From Bursaphelenchus xylophilus (taxonomy: Eukaryota > Nematoda > Chromadorea > Rhabditida > Aphelenchoididae): 64,000 bases of DNA. Shown here piece by piece: positions 1 through 10,384 of this stretch (its first letter is position 1; every line of letters begins with the position of its first letter). The position numbers were made by a program, and so were the translations under genes. The stretch is taken from NCBI GenBank assembly GCA_904066235.2, contig CAJFCV020000002.1, forward strand, positions 4,588,001-4,652,000, in the 5' to 3' direction. The notes under the pieces were generated by a model that made no database searches, was not told the origin of the DNA, and saw only the letters and a program-made list of their open reading frames with translations.

Positions 1-212
1 AACTTTCTCAAAAATATTTTTCGGGGACATGTTTCACCGTATAAAATGGTGCGCAAACTGCACGAGCGCTGGGCGCGAGAGAAAGAAAATATTATGAAAA
101 TTTTTTCAGCTATTTCTCGATCCTTGCAAATATTTCTTCAATGCCAACAAGGGAACACGTACCTTCAACGTTATTTTCATCTATTACGCGGTAAAAATTC
201 CAAGGCTTGAAA

Positions 213-1574
213 ATGGCGGAGAGAGCCAATTTTATGAGGAAAGAAGGCAATACTCGGCCAAATCTGAACAGTTTACCTCTCGGATGTTATCAGCAATATG
301 CACTGGACATTGGAAACCATGATTTCCTTCGAAGTTTTGTAAGTTTTTTTTGATTTGCTTTCTTTTCACTATTTTAGACATTATACTTGATATGTTTTAG
401 TTTTTGTGCCGTCGTTCGCTGTCTTCAGTTCTTCCTGTGATCGAAAATTGTTGGATTTCCTCTTCAATCAATGGGTTATCGTTTTCTAACAAACGTAATG
501 GCTTTCCCCTTTGTGACGGGCCAACTGCGAGCTGGGTATTATGTTACACTAAGCCATCAAAAATAAATCTGGTGCTCAATGAATATGTTCGGAAATTGGA
601 CGAGCTTTTGACTGGAGCTAAAAGTAAGTAGATCTGTTCTTAATTAACCGGATTGACATTTTTCTAGAGATTTCTCACCTTTACATTCATCCCGATATCT
701 ACTCCGTTGTTTTGATCAGATTGTTGAGCAAGTGCGGAAAAATCGAGAGCTTGGAGTGCATGTCGACTCTACTGAAGGCTCGAGAAATGAAAGGATTGGA
801 GTTGAATGAGTTCATTGGGCTTGTTGACGACGGCTTGGGTAAGTTTTCTTCATGGAGAATATAAATTTTATTCGAAGTTGATTATCCATTTTATTTCTTA
901 GATTTCGAAAATCTCAAAGGAGTTAAAATTAAGAAACTGGACATCGCTGCCCCTTCAGTCGATCTTCGGAAACTTAATACAACTCTTGAGGGCACCGAGG
1001 AGATGACAATAAGCGAATTCACTTTTCTTGCGTTGGAATCTACAGATTTCTTGAAGTTCAATCAGTTTATTCCTTCGCTAAGAAAAATTTCAGTCGTCAT
1101 AAGCCAAGTTATTCCAATTGAGATCATCGGTAACTATGTTGGTAATTTCGTCGATAAGTGTTTTGATCTCAGCAAAATCAAGGACGTCACGTTGCCAGAA
1201 ATTTTATTTCGATATCAGCTGTCTATTGACATATTTAACGTAAGAATTTCATTGAAAGTTTTATTAATTTTTTGGAAGGTTTTCTGCAATTATTTGATGT
1301 TATGCTTCAGATTGAAAATGACTACCACGCCGAGATTATGAACCTAGAGAAGGAGGGTGTAACCATCGAGCAAACTCTCAAGGAGAACGTCGACGTTTCC
1401 ATTGAAGAATATCGGATCAAATGGAAGAAAGATAAAGTTGAATTGGACCTAACCTTGACCCTAAATGTTTATCAAGAACACGCGCTCAAGCAAATTGTAG
1501 AGGACTGTGGAATAAATGATGAAGATTTCAATGAAGTTGGTTCCGATTATTCAGATTTCGATGGAGATTATTGA
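213..1574 (+). CDS. F-box-like nematode protein, 5 exons
   Basis: Exons 213..338, 401..623, 668..838, 902..1239 and 1311..1574 join in phase with GT-AG borders and give about 370 residues. The N-terminus, around residues 17-50, reads LP-x-CYQQYAL, then a DFLRSF block and LCRRSL. This is F-box-like: a leucine-proline start, hydrophobic helix, then an Arg/Ser-rich helix. The rest has alternating leucine-rich strands (for example IESLECMSTLLKAREMKGLEL), as in the substrate-recognition half of expanded nematode F-box families, and an acidic tail with two SDY/FDG motifs. By family analogy it would be an SCF ubiquitin-ligase adaptor, but I infer this from a weak domain match only. The start is the first ATG in the exon 1 frame. 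AATAAA polyadenylation signals lie at 1643-1648 and 1655-1660. It converges on the next gene. Confidence 0.72.
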
Positions 1575-1642
1575 TTATAAGACTCATGGGTGATATTATT
1601 TCTTGTTTCGTTGCTAATTTATATTTATTTTGTTGAATCTTG

Positions 1643-1660
1643 AATAAAAGGTTGAATAAA
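1643..1660 (+). promoter_or_regulatory. Polyadenylation signals of the F-box-like gene
   Basis: Two AATAAA hexamers, at 1643-1648 and 1655-1660, lie 69-86 bases past the stop codon of the upstream gene. Confidence 0.5.
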
Positions 1661-1790
1661 ATTTGCACTAATATCCTGGGATATTAAGTTTAAATAGCGG
1701 TTAGCAGCTTGACACAGCTGAATCTCCGATAATTTTATTATTTTTATTAGGGTTTATTACATTTTTTTGTACAATTTGTACAAGGTAAAG

Positions 1791-2547
1791 CTAATCTGAA
1801 GAAACGACGAATTTCTCGGCGATAGGAGGAAGGCCAATCTCTGGAGTCGTCGTTTCGAGTTCTTTGATCTCAACTTCGGATTCTGAAATATCAGTTTGTA
1901 ATGTTATACATTTTGCACTAGCACAGGATGTACTTGATGAATCAAGTTGATATTTTCTTGATATCCCAAGATTTACCTTCCGTTCCAGCAGCGACTTGGA
2001 CCATTTTTGGGCTGCCAGTGGTCACTGGGACTTCTTGTGTTTTGACTTGGAAGCCATCTGTTCCTTGGTTGAAGAGGGCAAAGTTGGCCAACTTCTTGGT
2101 CTCAAAGTCTTTTTGCGAAACTTTCATTGGTGGGATGTCTTCGAAAACGGGGGCCTGAATTGGGCGGAAAGCCGGGACAACGAGGGCTGGAGGCTGGAAA
2201 ACAGCGGCTGGCCGGACAATTGGAGCACGGGGTTCTCCATCAAGGCCGGCGGCAACAGCATCATAGTAATCCAGATTTCTGAAAGTAAAAATATAATTTT
2301 ACTTCTCAAAAGTTAAAACAATACCCTCAACTTAAGGCGAAAGCACTAATTTAAAAATGGGGGTTTTAAGATGGAGTTGTAGCACTTACTCGGCAGAAAT
2401 TGGCCCATCATGTTGTTCATGGATGTTGGCGGTGGGTGGGAAAAGAATGGGAGCGAACATTTTGCTGAGGCCCGTCTTCTCTGGTTCCGGCTCTGAGCTG
2501 GCCAACACATTCAGAGCGAGAAGACTTAAAATTACTCTGACCAACAT
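1791..2547 (-). CDS. Small secreted protein of unknown function, 3 exons
   Basis: Exons 2390..2547, 1977..2278 and 1791..1882 join in phase (158 + 302 + 92 nt) to give 183 residues. The first residues, MLVRVILSLLALNVLAS, form a clear signal peptide followed by an acidic SEPEPEK stretch. The mature part is Pro/Ala/Val-rich (for example VRPAAVFQPPALVVPAFRP), followed by a more charged segment and a Thr-rich end. No cysteines, membrane helix or catalytic motif is visible after the signal. I do not recognise a family. Its composition suits an extracellular structural or cuticle-associated protein, which is only inference. A reverse-strand AATAAA (plus-strand TTTATT at 1753-1758) lies just downstream. 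It is convergent with the F-box-like gene. Confidence 0.75.
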
Positions 2548-4213
2548 GACTAAAAATTTGAAATTATATAGTTTTAGACAAAAAATTTCGCGAATATTCA
2601 TGTCATAGGGAATGTGAAAATTTATTGCAGAAATGGCTTGATAGCAAAATTTGAGGACAGAATAGGATGGTTGGGGTATTCAGAATGTCCTGAGGTTTTT
2701 AAGATTACTCATTATGAAAATTTAGCTGAAAAACGAAAAAAATTTGTAAAATCATCAAAGTTTTGTGTAAAAAGTTGGGTCTAACTTTGCTTTAATTTGA
2801 TTTATTCCCCAAAAACCACGCCAAAATACTTTCGAATGTACGGACAACTCTGTGGACCGTCTACTATACGATTTCGACTATAGTAATTTCGGGAAGACTA
2901 AACTCAGCGGAAAAGTTTCTTCCGTCAAACTTCTGGGTGTTATATAAGGCCGCTCTCTACAGGTTTGGGTTTTCTGGCGCCTCCCGGTTTACAATAACCG
3001 GGAAAGGAGGAGCAGCGGGAAAGCAAAATTTCCGGTTACTTTAAATTTTCGGTAGTAAACTGTTCGAATGTTGAGAAAGTAATTAGGAAAATGGATGGGC
3101 GAAAATAAGGATGTGTTGAGGATTGGGAACGTGTGGAATTGAATGAAATGTAATTGCAACTGCAGCCTTAGATTTTAATTTTTCTGTTGGCTGTGCACAA
3201 CGGACCGGAAATTACTGAAAAATAGGGTTGTAGCAGTCCGACTTTTGTCATATATCGCCTTGTGAAGAGGCTTTCTAAGGTGTTATACAACTGAGGAATT
3301 AAAGTTAAATTTGCTCGTAATTATACTATCATTAAAACAGCTGAAACTGAATCAAACTCCAACCGCATTCGTGGTAAAAACAGAACTTTACAGCATAATC
3401 AGATATTAAACAATCCCATCAATTTCCGGTTGGGATGTTTAAATTTTGATGTGATAGTGACCCTTTAGTGTACGATGACTCAAACGTGATCTAGAAACAC
3501 GCAAAAAAGGGCTTTTCGGCTATAAAAAGTTAAAATATTGGACTTACTAGAGTTTAAATGCGTTCTTACATCTACAAAAGGTTGAAATGACCTTTTCAAA
3601 AAACTGTTATAATTCGACCTTTAAAACGTTACAATTTTTCCCGTAAATTACTGCTGTAATCAATTTCCGATTGTGGTCATTACAATTCAAGCGAGATGAC
3701 AATTCAAAAACGTTGGCTCTTCGTAAAATGATTCACTTTTAAACTCCAAAAACTGTAATTAAAGTTGTTTTTATTGTAAACAGTCCATGTGAAAAAAAAC
3801 GTTTCGAAACCGGGAAAACATAGGAAAATCACGCAGGAAAATAGTTTTATAAGGGCAAAGCTCTTCCGTTCTTTCCCTTACTGTACAAGACTGTAAAGGT
3901 GGAAATCGTTGAGAAGTCACATATGCCTGCAGAGTCGAGTGTAATCTTCTCTCTTTTTTACACTCTTATAAACTAACTGGATAGTCCTTTTCACTGAAAA
4001 AACCAATCAATTTTTTGTTTAAACCAATTTGCAATGCGCCTGTAAAATTGGAGGAGTTTTTTGATGGGCTGACTATGTGGTGGGATGGTGTAATGCATCG
4101 ATTAAAAGTCAGACAAGAGGATGGAGTTTCAACATTAAAATTACTATAGAATTTTTTGCGTAGAAACACATTGATTTCAAGCTTCGATTTTCTTGAAGTT
4201 TTGGACATTTGCT
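2548..4213. other. Intergenic stretch without a recognisable gene
   Basis: AT-rich sequence. The first few hundred bases should hold the promoter of the secreted-protein gene to its left. Short open frames here lack coding character, splice partners or any motif. I see no RNA gene. Confidence 0.5.
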
Positions 4214-4456
4214 TTACACATCCCGAAAAAATTTAGCTCCAGCTTTGCAAGTGTGCCTGAGACATTTAACGATGTTTTTATGAGAGAGTACGCAAATGAG
4301 GAGAGTCGGCCAGACGAAAAACGGATTTTTTGGCAATTTCTTTAATTTTGTATCAGAGAGGTTAAGATCTTCCAAACAAAATCGGAAAGGATGCAATATG
4401 AATTTATGCGCAATTTTGACATAAAGAATCTCTAGTTTTTGGGGAATGGAGGGCAT
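4214..4456 (-). pseudogene. F-box-like gene fragment, probably decayed
   Basis: An 80-codon open stretch contains a block resembling the F-box helices: LPKNPFFVWPTLL, then LSHKNIVKCLRHTCK. It has no convincing start, no partner exons and no long continuation. The sequence just to its left on the plus strand (3966-4208) is open on the same strand but in a different frame. A 16-base match shared with the target site of the hAT element near 8.32 kb suggests both are old copies of one family. I treat it as a remnant; an unrelated chance frame is possible. Confidence 0.2.
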
Positions 4457-4814
4457 GAAGTTGACTTGGAAAACGTGATTCTTAGGTTTTGCCGAGTTTC
4501 TGGAACGCCGAAATAGACTTGCATGGTTTGATACACCCTTAATACCGACCAGTTACGACAGCAATATACAGGGTGTTTCAAGAAATTTGGAACAAATAAT
4601 TTTCTTATATCTTTTTGTTCTTTGCAGCTATCAACGAATTTCTTTTTGCTTCTAAAAATTGACAGCGTGCGTTTTTAGAATCTCAAAAAAAATTTTTTTT
4701 TTCGTCGGCGGAGGGCCCATTTCTCGGCGTAGACAGTTGGGGCCTTTTTTAAAAATCACATCGTATTACGTGGCGGAAACGCCGTTGCAACGGCTGAAAT
4801 CAAGTTTACGTTAC

Positions 4815-5398
4815 ACCTCCGTCGATTTTACGGTATGCATTTTTTTGTTTTCGATTTTACGCGCACCGCGGAGGCGCGGCGGAGACTTCAGATTTCGGCG
4901 GACGTTGTTTTGGGCCTTCGGCTGTTGCAATTCATGTTGGAAAAGAGGTTGGGGTGATTTTTTGTTGTCATCCGATGCAAAGATGGCAAAAATTTAGTGC
5001 TTTTTTTCCCCGGCGGAGGATTCGGCGGAGGCTCTATCAAAGGGTCAAAGCTGTCTTACGAGTCCGGGAAAAATCTCAGCCACAAGAATCCATCAGAGCA
5101 GCATTGTCTTTCAAAGATTTTTGATTTTTTTGGTCCGGCGGACCAATCGGCGGAGTTTTGTTTTTACCCTTCGATAAAGCCTCCGCCGACTCCTCCGCCG
5201 GGGATTAAAAACACGAAATTTTTGCCATCTGTGCATCGGATGACAACAAAAAATCACCCAAACCTCCTTTTCCAACATGAATTGCAAAAACCAAAGGCCC
5301 AAAACAACGTCCACCGAAATCTGAGGTCTCCGCCGCGCATCCGCGGAAGAGCGTAAAATCGAAAACGCAAAAAAGCATACCGTAAAATCGATGGAGGT
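4815..5398. mobile_element. Nested foldback (MITE-like) element, about 584 bp
   Basis: It is present in the left arm of the palindrome and absent from the matching place in the right arm (near 6,957), so it is a later insertion. It is itself an inverted repeat: the ends read ACCTCCGTCGATTTTAC and its complement with one mismatch. The arms of roughly 250 bp hold matching GC-rich CGGCGGA motifs around a short central loop. The flanks (AC on both sides) suggest a 2-bp target duplication. No protein-coding capacity. Confidence 0.75.
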
Positions 5399-5691
5399 AC
5401 ACTGCTCGCCAAAATTATAAATGCACTTCTAAAATCGCTGTAACTTTTGTGGTTTTCAATAAAACTGTGCCATATTTGGCCCCAATATGTACCAGTGTAC
5501 TATAAATCTTTTGCCAAAAAATTATTTTGAAAAGTTTCCACAATTTGGAAAAAGTTGAAAAAACCGAAATTTTGGAGATTTTCTTTGCGACAAAATTATA
5601 AATTCACGCAATATTTTGCAATTTTCTTGCCGTTGGCGCTGAGGCAAAGTAAGTTATTTGGCTTAGTGGTTTCCTTAGGTGTGCTTCTGGC

Positions 5692-5889
5692 ATGATACGA
5701 GGAAAAACAGTGACAGAATTTGAAAAAGGCGGAATTACGACCCTGAAACCGCAAAGACCTCGGGTTTGCCAGATTTCGGCTCAGGTAGGCCGTTCAGCCG
5801 GAGTTGTGAAGAACTACTTGGCTCATCCGGAAGCCTTCAACACGGCTAAACGTTCTGGCAAAAAAGGTTTACCACCGCGGCAGAATTAA
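5692..5889 (+). pseudogene. Truncated Tc3-like transposase, left arm
   Basis: A 65-codon open frame starting MIRGKTVTEFEKG and containing ISAQVGRSAGVVKNYL, a helix-turn-helix followed by HPEAFNT. This matches the paired-like N-terminal DNA-binding domain of Tc1/Tc3 transposases, which binds the terminal repeat. The frame stops before the second helix-turn-helix and the DDE catalytic domain, so it cannot be a full transposase. It might act as a repressor if expressed, which is speculation. Confidence 0.7.
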
Positions 5890-6466
5890 GGCAGAGAAAT
5901 CCGCTGAGCTTCCAACTACACCATCTCCGGGTCTCATATAGAGCAAGAAAAAGGTCTCAATTGTAGCGTGATAGCTATGCTGAGGACACTAAGACGCAGC
6001 GATGTCATCACTGGACATCATATGAAATCATGCCCCCAGCTGGCCTAGGTTCGGTTAGCGCGCGACCGAAATTGGCCAAGATGGCTTTGACATAACAGGT
6101 TGAGTAGTCAAAGGTCAGTTTCCCAGCGTTGCAGTACCGAATTACTTGTAGATTGCATGGTCAGACGATGTCCCCGACGGTTTTCCACATAGGACATATC
6201 ACTGTCATTACATCAGAAGATAACCGCGTTACTTCTTGTGCCGTAATGTTGGAGGCTCTGTTTTGTCAAAGTTACCTTGGCCAGTTTCAGTCGCGCGCTA
6301 ACCGAACCTAGGCCAACTTGGGGCACGACTTCATATGATGTCCAGTGATGACATCGCTGCGTCTTAGTGTCCTCAGCATAGCTATCACGCTACAATTGAG
6401 ACCTTTTTCTTGCTCTATATGAGACCCGGAGATGGTGTAGTTGGAAGCTCAGCGGATTTCTCTGCC

Positions 6467-6664
6467 TTAATTCTGCCGCGGTGGTAAACCTTTTTTGCCA
6501 GAACGTTTAGCCGTGTTGAAGGCTTCCGGATGAGCCAAGTAGTTCTTCACAACTCCGGCTGAACGGCCTACCTGAGCCGAAATCTGGCAAACCCGAGGTC
6601 TTTGCGGTTTCAGGGTCGTAATTCCGCCTTTTTCAAATTCTGTCACTGTTTTTCCTCGTATCAT
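6467..6664 (-). pseudogene. Truncated Tc3-like transposase, right arm
   Basis: The inverted partner of the frame at 5692-5889, encoding exactly the same 65 residues with the same helix-turn-helix and the same stop. It shows the high identity of the two arms. As in the left arm, the catalytic part is missing. Confidence 0.7.
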
Positions 6665-7599
6665 GCCAGAAGGACACCTAAGGAAACCACTAAGCCAAAT
6701 AACTTACTTTGCCTCAGCGCCAACGGCAAGAAAATTGCAAAATATTGCGTGAATTTATAATTTTGTCGCAAAGAAAATCTCCAAAATTTCGGTTTTTTCA
6801 ACTTTTTCCAAATTGTGGAAACTTTTCAAAATAATTTTTTGGCACAAGATTTATAGTACATTGGTACACATTTCGGCCAAATATGGCACGGTTTTACTGA
6901 AAACCACAAAAGTTACAGTGATTTTAGAAGTGCATTTATAATTTTGTCGAGCAGTGTATTACGTAAACTTGATTTCAGCCGTTGCAACCGCGTTTCCGCC
7001 ACGTAATACACTGTGATTTTTAAAAAAGGCCCTAATTTTCTACGCCGAGAAATGGGCCCTCCGCCGACGAAAAAAATTTTTTTTTGAGATTCTAAAAACG
7101 CACGCTGTCAATTTTTAGAAGCAAAAAGAAATTCGTTGATAGCTGCAAAGAACACAAAGATATAAGCAAATCATTTGTTCCAAATTTCTTGAAACACCCT
7201 GTACAGCTAAAAAATGTGTATCGGCTACCTTGAATTTTAAGTTTTTAATTTTTGGTCCGTTTCGACATTAATCTGATCTCGTAATGAAAGTTCAAGGTCT
7301 GCACACGCGGACGGAAGTCTACTGGACCATGAAATCAGTATACTAAACAGTACACCACCTGACATCACAATTAGTTTTCGATTTAATTACACTTTCAGAA
7401 ACAACGTTGTCTGTTCACAGCGAATAAATTGCTTCTTAAAAATCATGAAGGTCAACCTTTCTCGGGATGGAAAATGGTTGGAAAATTCAAGGGAAAAATT
7501 CTAAATTAAGGAACGCTGTCATTGAAGTAAAAAAAACAAAGATTGATCTGAAGAAAACTATGGCCAAGAATTAAAAAAATCAATGCTTTTTGTCTGGCC

Positions 7600-8321
7600 T
7601 AGAGGTGGCAATCGGGCTGGGCCGGGCCTGAGCAGATTTGAGAAAGCCCTGGGCCGGCCTGATCGCTTCGGCCCGGCCCGGAAGGTAGATAAGTAAAAAA
7701 TTTTTAACGCTAAACCGGCAAAATAAAGTACAAATGCTTTGTAGAATGGATGGAAATTAGATTAAACCTTTTTTGACTTATACGCTGTTTTACTACCCTT
7801 TAAAATTATGTATGTGTAACTTATTATGTATATGTAAAATCCCACCCGAATATGTAAGGGTCGGGCAAAAGTCTTCGAATTTTTTTATGATAAATTTAAA
7901 AATTTCACTGTAATTTTGAATCCTCAATGTAAATAAAAGTGTTTAACCAGTTTTTGGTTGACCATTTACCTTATAACGTCCATAATTTTATATAGCTAAC
8001 TTCCTATAGGATTAAAAAATTCAACACAATCCAACTTTTTGGCTAGATTTTGGCTAGGATGTTCCAGTCATCCGACTAGACTTTTTAATTTCACGCAGAC
8101 ACACGTAAAAACCTTCTGGAAAGCATAAGAACTTCCAGTAGAAAGTGCAAAGACGTTTATCCAACTTTTCTGTATTAGCGGGCCAAACCGGGCCGGGCCG
8201 GCCTGGGCTTTCATCGGGCCGGGCCTGAGCAAATTTGAAAAAGCCCTGGGCCGGCCTGGTCAATTCGGCCCGCGGGCCGGGCCGCAAAAATCGGCCCGGC
8301 CCGGCCCGATTGCCACCTCTA
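7600..8321. mobile_element. Non-autonomous hAT-type element, 722 bp
   Basis: Terminal inverted repeats start TAGAGGTGGCAATCGGGC and end with the complement. They are flanked by a perfect 8-bp direct duplication, GTCTGGCC, at 7592-7599 and 8322-8329. Eight-bp duplications with a (C/T)AGAGGTGGCAA end are typical of the hAT superfamily. Sub-terminal blocks are strikingly GC-rich (repeated GGGCCGGCC) around an AT-rich core, so long frames inside are by-products of composition. No transposase is encoded. Confidence 0.85.
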
Positions 8322-9841
8322 GTCTGGCCGACTCTCCATATTTTACGTTCTTTCTTGAGAAAAAGTCGCGTAAGATTTTCTCCACACCCTTTCCCCAAAA
8401 AGTTTTTTGAGATTAATATGTGGCCCGTATACGGAGTAAACAAGGAAATTTTTTGAAGGAAAAATGAACATTCTTGCATTATGATTCCCTAAATAATTAT
8501 TAGTTAAAACGAGATCAAGCTTTTTAAAAATTACAATTTGTGGGACCCAGACGACAACCTGTTTTGCTATCCAAACCAGAAAAGAGTTCATCAAAACCAT
8601 GACCTACTGCATTTTTGTCACAAAAAATAAACCACGCATCGTAATATTTTTGGAAAAGAGATTTGTAAATAATACTTTAAGCTTGTAATACAAAGACAAA
8701 AACTATAAAAAATTACCAATGTATTACGAATAAATAGAGTTGATCTGAAAGTGAAAAGACCTCTTGATGTTTTTGAACGTTGGAAAATGAGGTCAAAGGT
8801 CCTTCAAATTTGACGGTAGCCTACGAATGAGAGCGTCATAATGAGCTTTATTAAATGTGACCTTGACAAAAAAGTTCGAGTGCTGAAAAAGAAAAAAAAA
8901 ATGCAAATTACATGCAATCTCGATACAGTTTACAGGATAAGAATTAGCTGTCGCTTTGAAAGCGTTTTTTTGAAATTTTCAGCAATTATTTTGCAAGAGA
9001 ATACTAAAAATGATGAAGTCGGCTACTTGAAAAACGCTTTTACAAGTATTACAACTTTAGGATTTCTCTTCAACAAATCTGGTTAAAAAGAAAAAAATGA
9101 AATTTTGAGATCAAAAAAACTCACCTTTTTGATCCCTTTGAAAATTCTATGTTTAATCATTTTTTATAAAATTCAAACCTGCCTAAAATGAATAATTTCA
9201 GAGGTCCCAATGCATACAAGAAGCTTGAGCGTATTTCACAAATCTTCATTACTCATTTTTGTCATCATCCTCAATTTTAAGACTTGAATTTCTATTTTTT
9301 TATAAAAAAAGAAAAAAAAAAAGAAAAAGTTGTCACAAAATTTGACCTGGTAGCCTTCTCGAACGCTGCTGATGACTAACCTTTGTGTTCCATTGTCTTC
9401 AAGTTTTTATTATCTTCTAAATCCGTTAATTAAACTTTCCGATCTCTCTGAATTCAAAATTTCCCCTCAGTTTCCCCAATTACCATCCGTTTTGTGTTGT
9501 AATTTCTGTAATCCATTTGTCAACGCGAGAGGCGACCTGGATTCATTAAATTTCCGTTGTCCCACATTGTCTCCAGCTTCTCATTGTTTTCTTCCGTTCC
9601 TTGCGCAACAAATAAAAAATCGCTCCCCCATTTGGGAATCGGACTGGACTCCCGGAATTAAGAGCGATTCTGTGACGACATTCTTGACTCGATTGTAACC
9701 TCCATATAAATTCGGTGACTCGCGTTCCAAAAACTTTTTCTGATTGTCTTTTTTGTTTTGTTCAGGGGTTTGTTTTTGGGGGTTTGGTTCTTTAAATTTT
9801 GAAATTGATCAAAATTTTGGCGGTGATGATAATTTTATTGA
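8322..9841. other. No recognisable gene
   Basis: AT-rich sequence with simple poly-A/poly-T tracts. A 108-codon frame at 9372-9698 has no signal, domain or splice context that I recognise. Confidence 0.4.
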
Positions 9842-10384
9842 GGAAGTACTCCAAGTGCGACGCTCAGATTTTGATGAAACTTGGTAAAAATTTAGAATAA
9901 TTTTTTCTAAGATATATGCGAGAATACTAGCTCGCGCTTTGCAGAAACAACCGGGATTTTTAGATCGAAAGTCGGCGAAAATTTAGGACTTTTTGCCGAA
10001 TTTCGGCACGAAGATTTTCATGCCTATTTCTACCGGAAAGGATAATGTTTCTACAAAAAATCAAATTTTTCCGCACGGAACTGCCAAAGTTATGGCCAAA
10101 AAGCGTTTTTCTTTCTGACCGCTCTCCACGTTTAGCGTGCTCTCTCCAACAAACAAATCTCATATTGCATTTTTTCACATACTATTTGATGATAAAGCAC
10201 CTGAAATATTTTTTTCATAGAAATTCCACGTTTAGCGTGCTCTCTCTGCGGCATAAATCGTCCGATATCTCGGCGGCGCCTGCAAAGCGCGAGCTAAAAC
10301 TTTCAGGAATTGATATTTAGTCCATACCCGACGTGTGTGCAAAATTTAAAGAGAATCTGAGCGTCCCACTTGGAGTACCTCCCA
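9842..10384. repeat. TIR repeat family A, most complete copy
   Basis: The ends are inverted copies of a roughly 28-base sequence (GGAAGTACTCCAAGTGCGAC... and its complement with two differences). The interior is shared with an inverted copy at 46,720-47,039 and with diverged fragments near 24,360-24,500 and 49,790-49,940. Internal motifs such as CCACGTTTAGCGTGCTCTCT occur twice within this copy. It encodes no protein. It is probably a MITE; no clear target duplication is visible. Confidence 0.65.

Larger units (their letters stand above)
4569..7201. mobile_element. Palindromic Tc1/mariner-type element, 2.63 kb
   Basis: The ends are perfect inverted copies (CAGGGTGTTTCAAG ... CTTGAAACACCCTG), each flanked by TA (4567-4568 and 7202-7203), the target duplication of the Tc1/mariner superfamily. 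Beyond the TIRs the element is one long inverted repeat. After removing a nested insert from the left side, the arms are about 0.95 kb each and meet around a loop near 6,100-6,256. Each arm carries the same truncated transposase start. This is what an inverted duplication of the 5' half of a transposon would leave. It has no catalytic DDE/D domain, so it would need a transposase in trans. The two arms encode an identical 65-residue reading frame, implying recent origin or gene conversion. Confidence 0.85.

Noticed and set aside
4997..5402. Overlapping frames on both strands (up to 119 codons) rich in Pro/Gly/Arg
   Set aside because: They fall within the nested foldback element. CGGCGGA repeats cause the open frames.
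8054..8479. 141-codon minus-strand frame
   Set aside because: It spans the GC-rich end of the hAT element and its flank. The Pro/Arg/Gly-rich part is only GGCC repeats translated.
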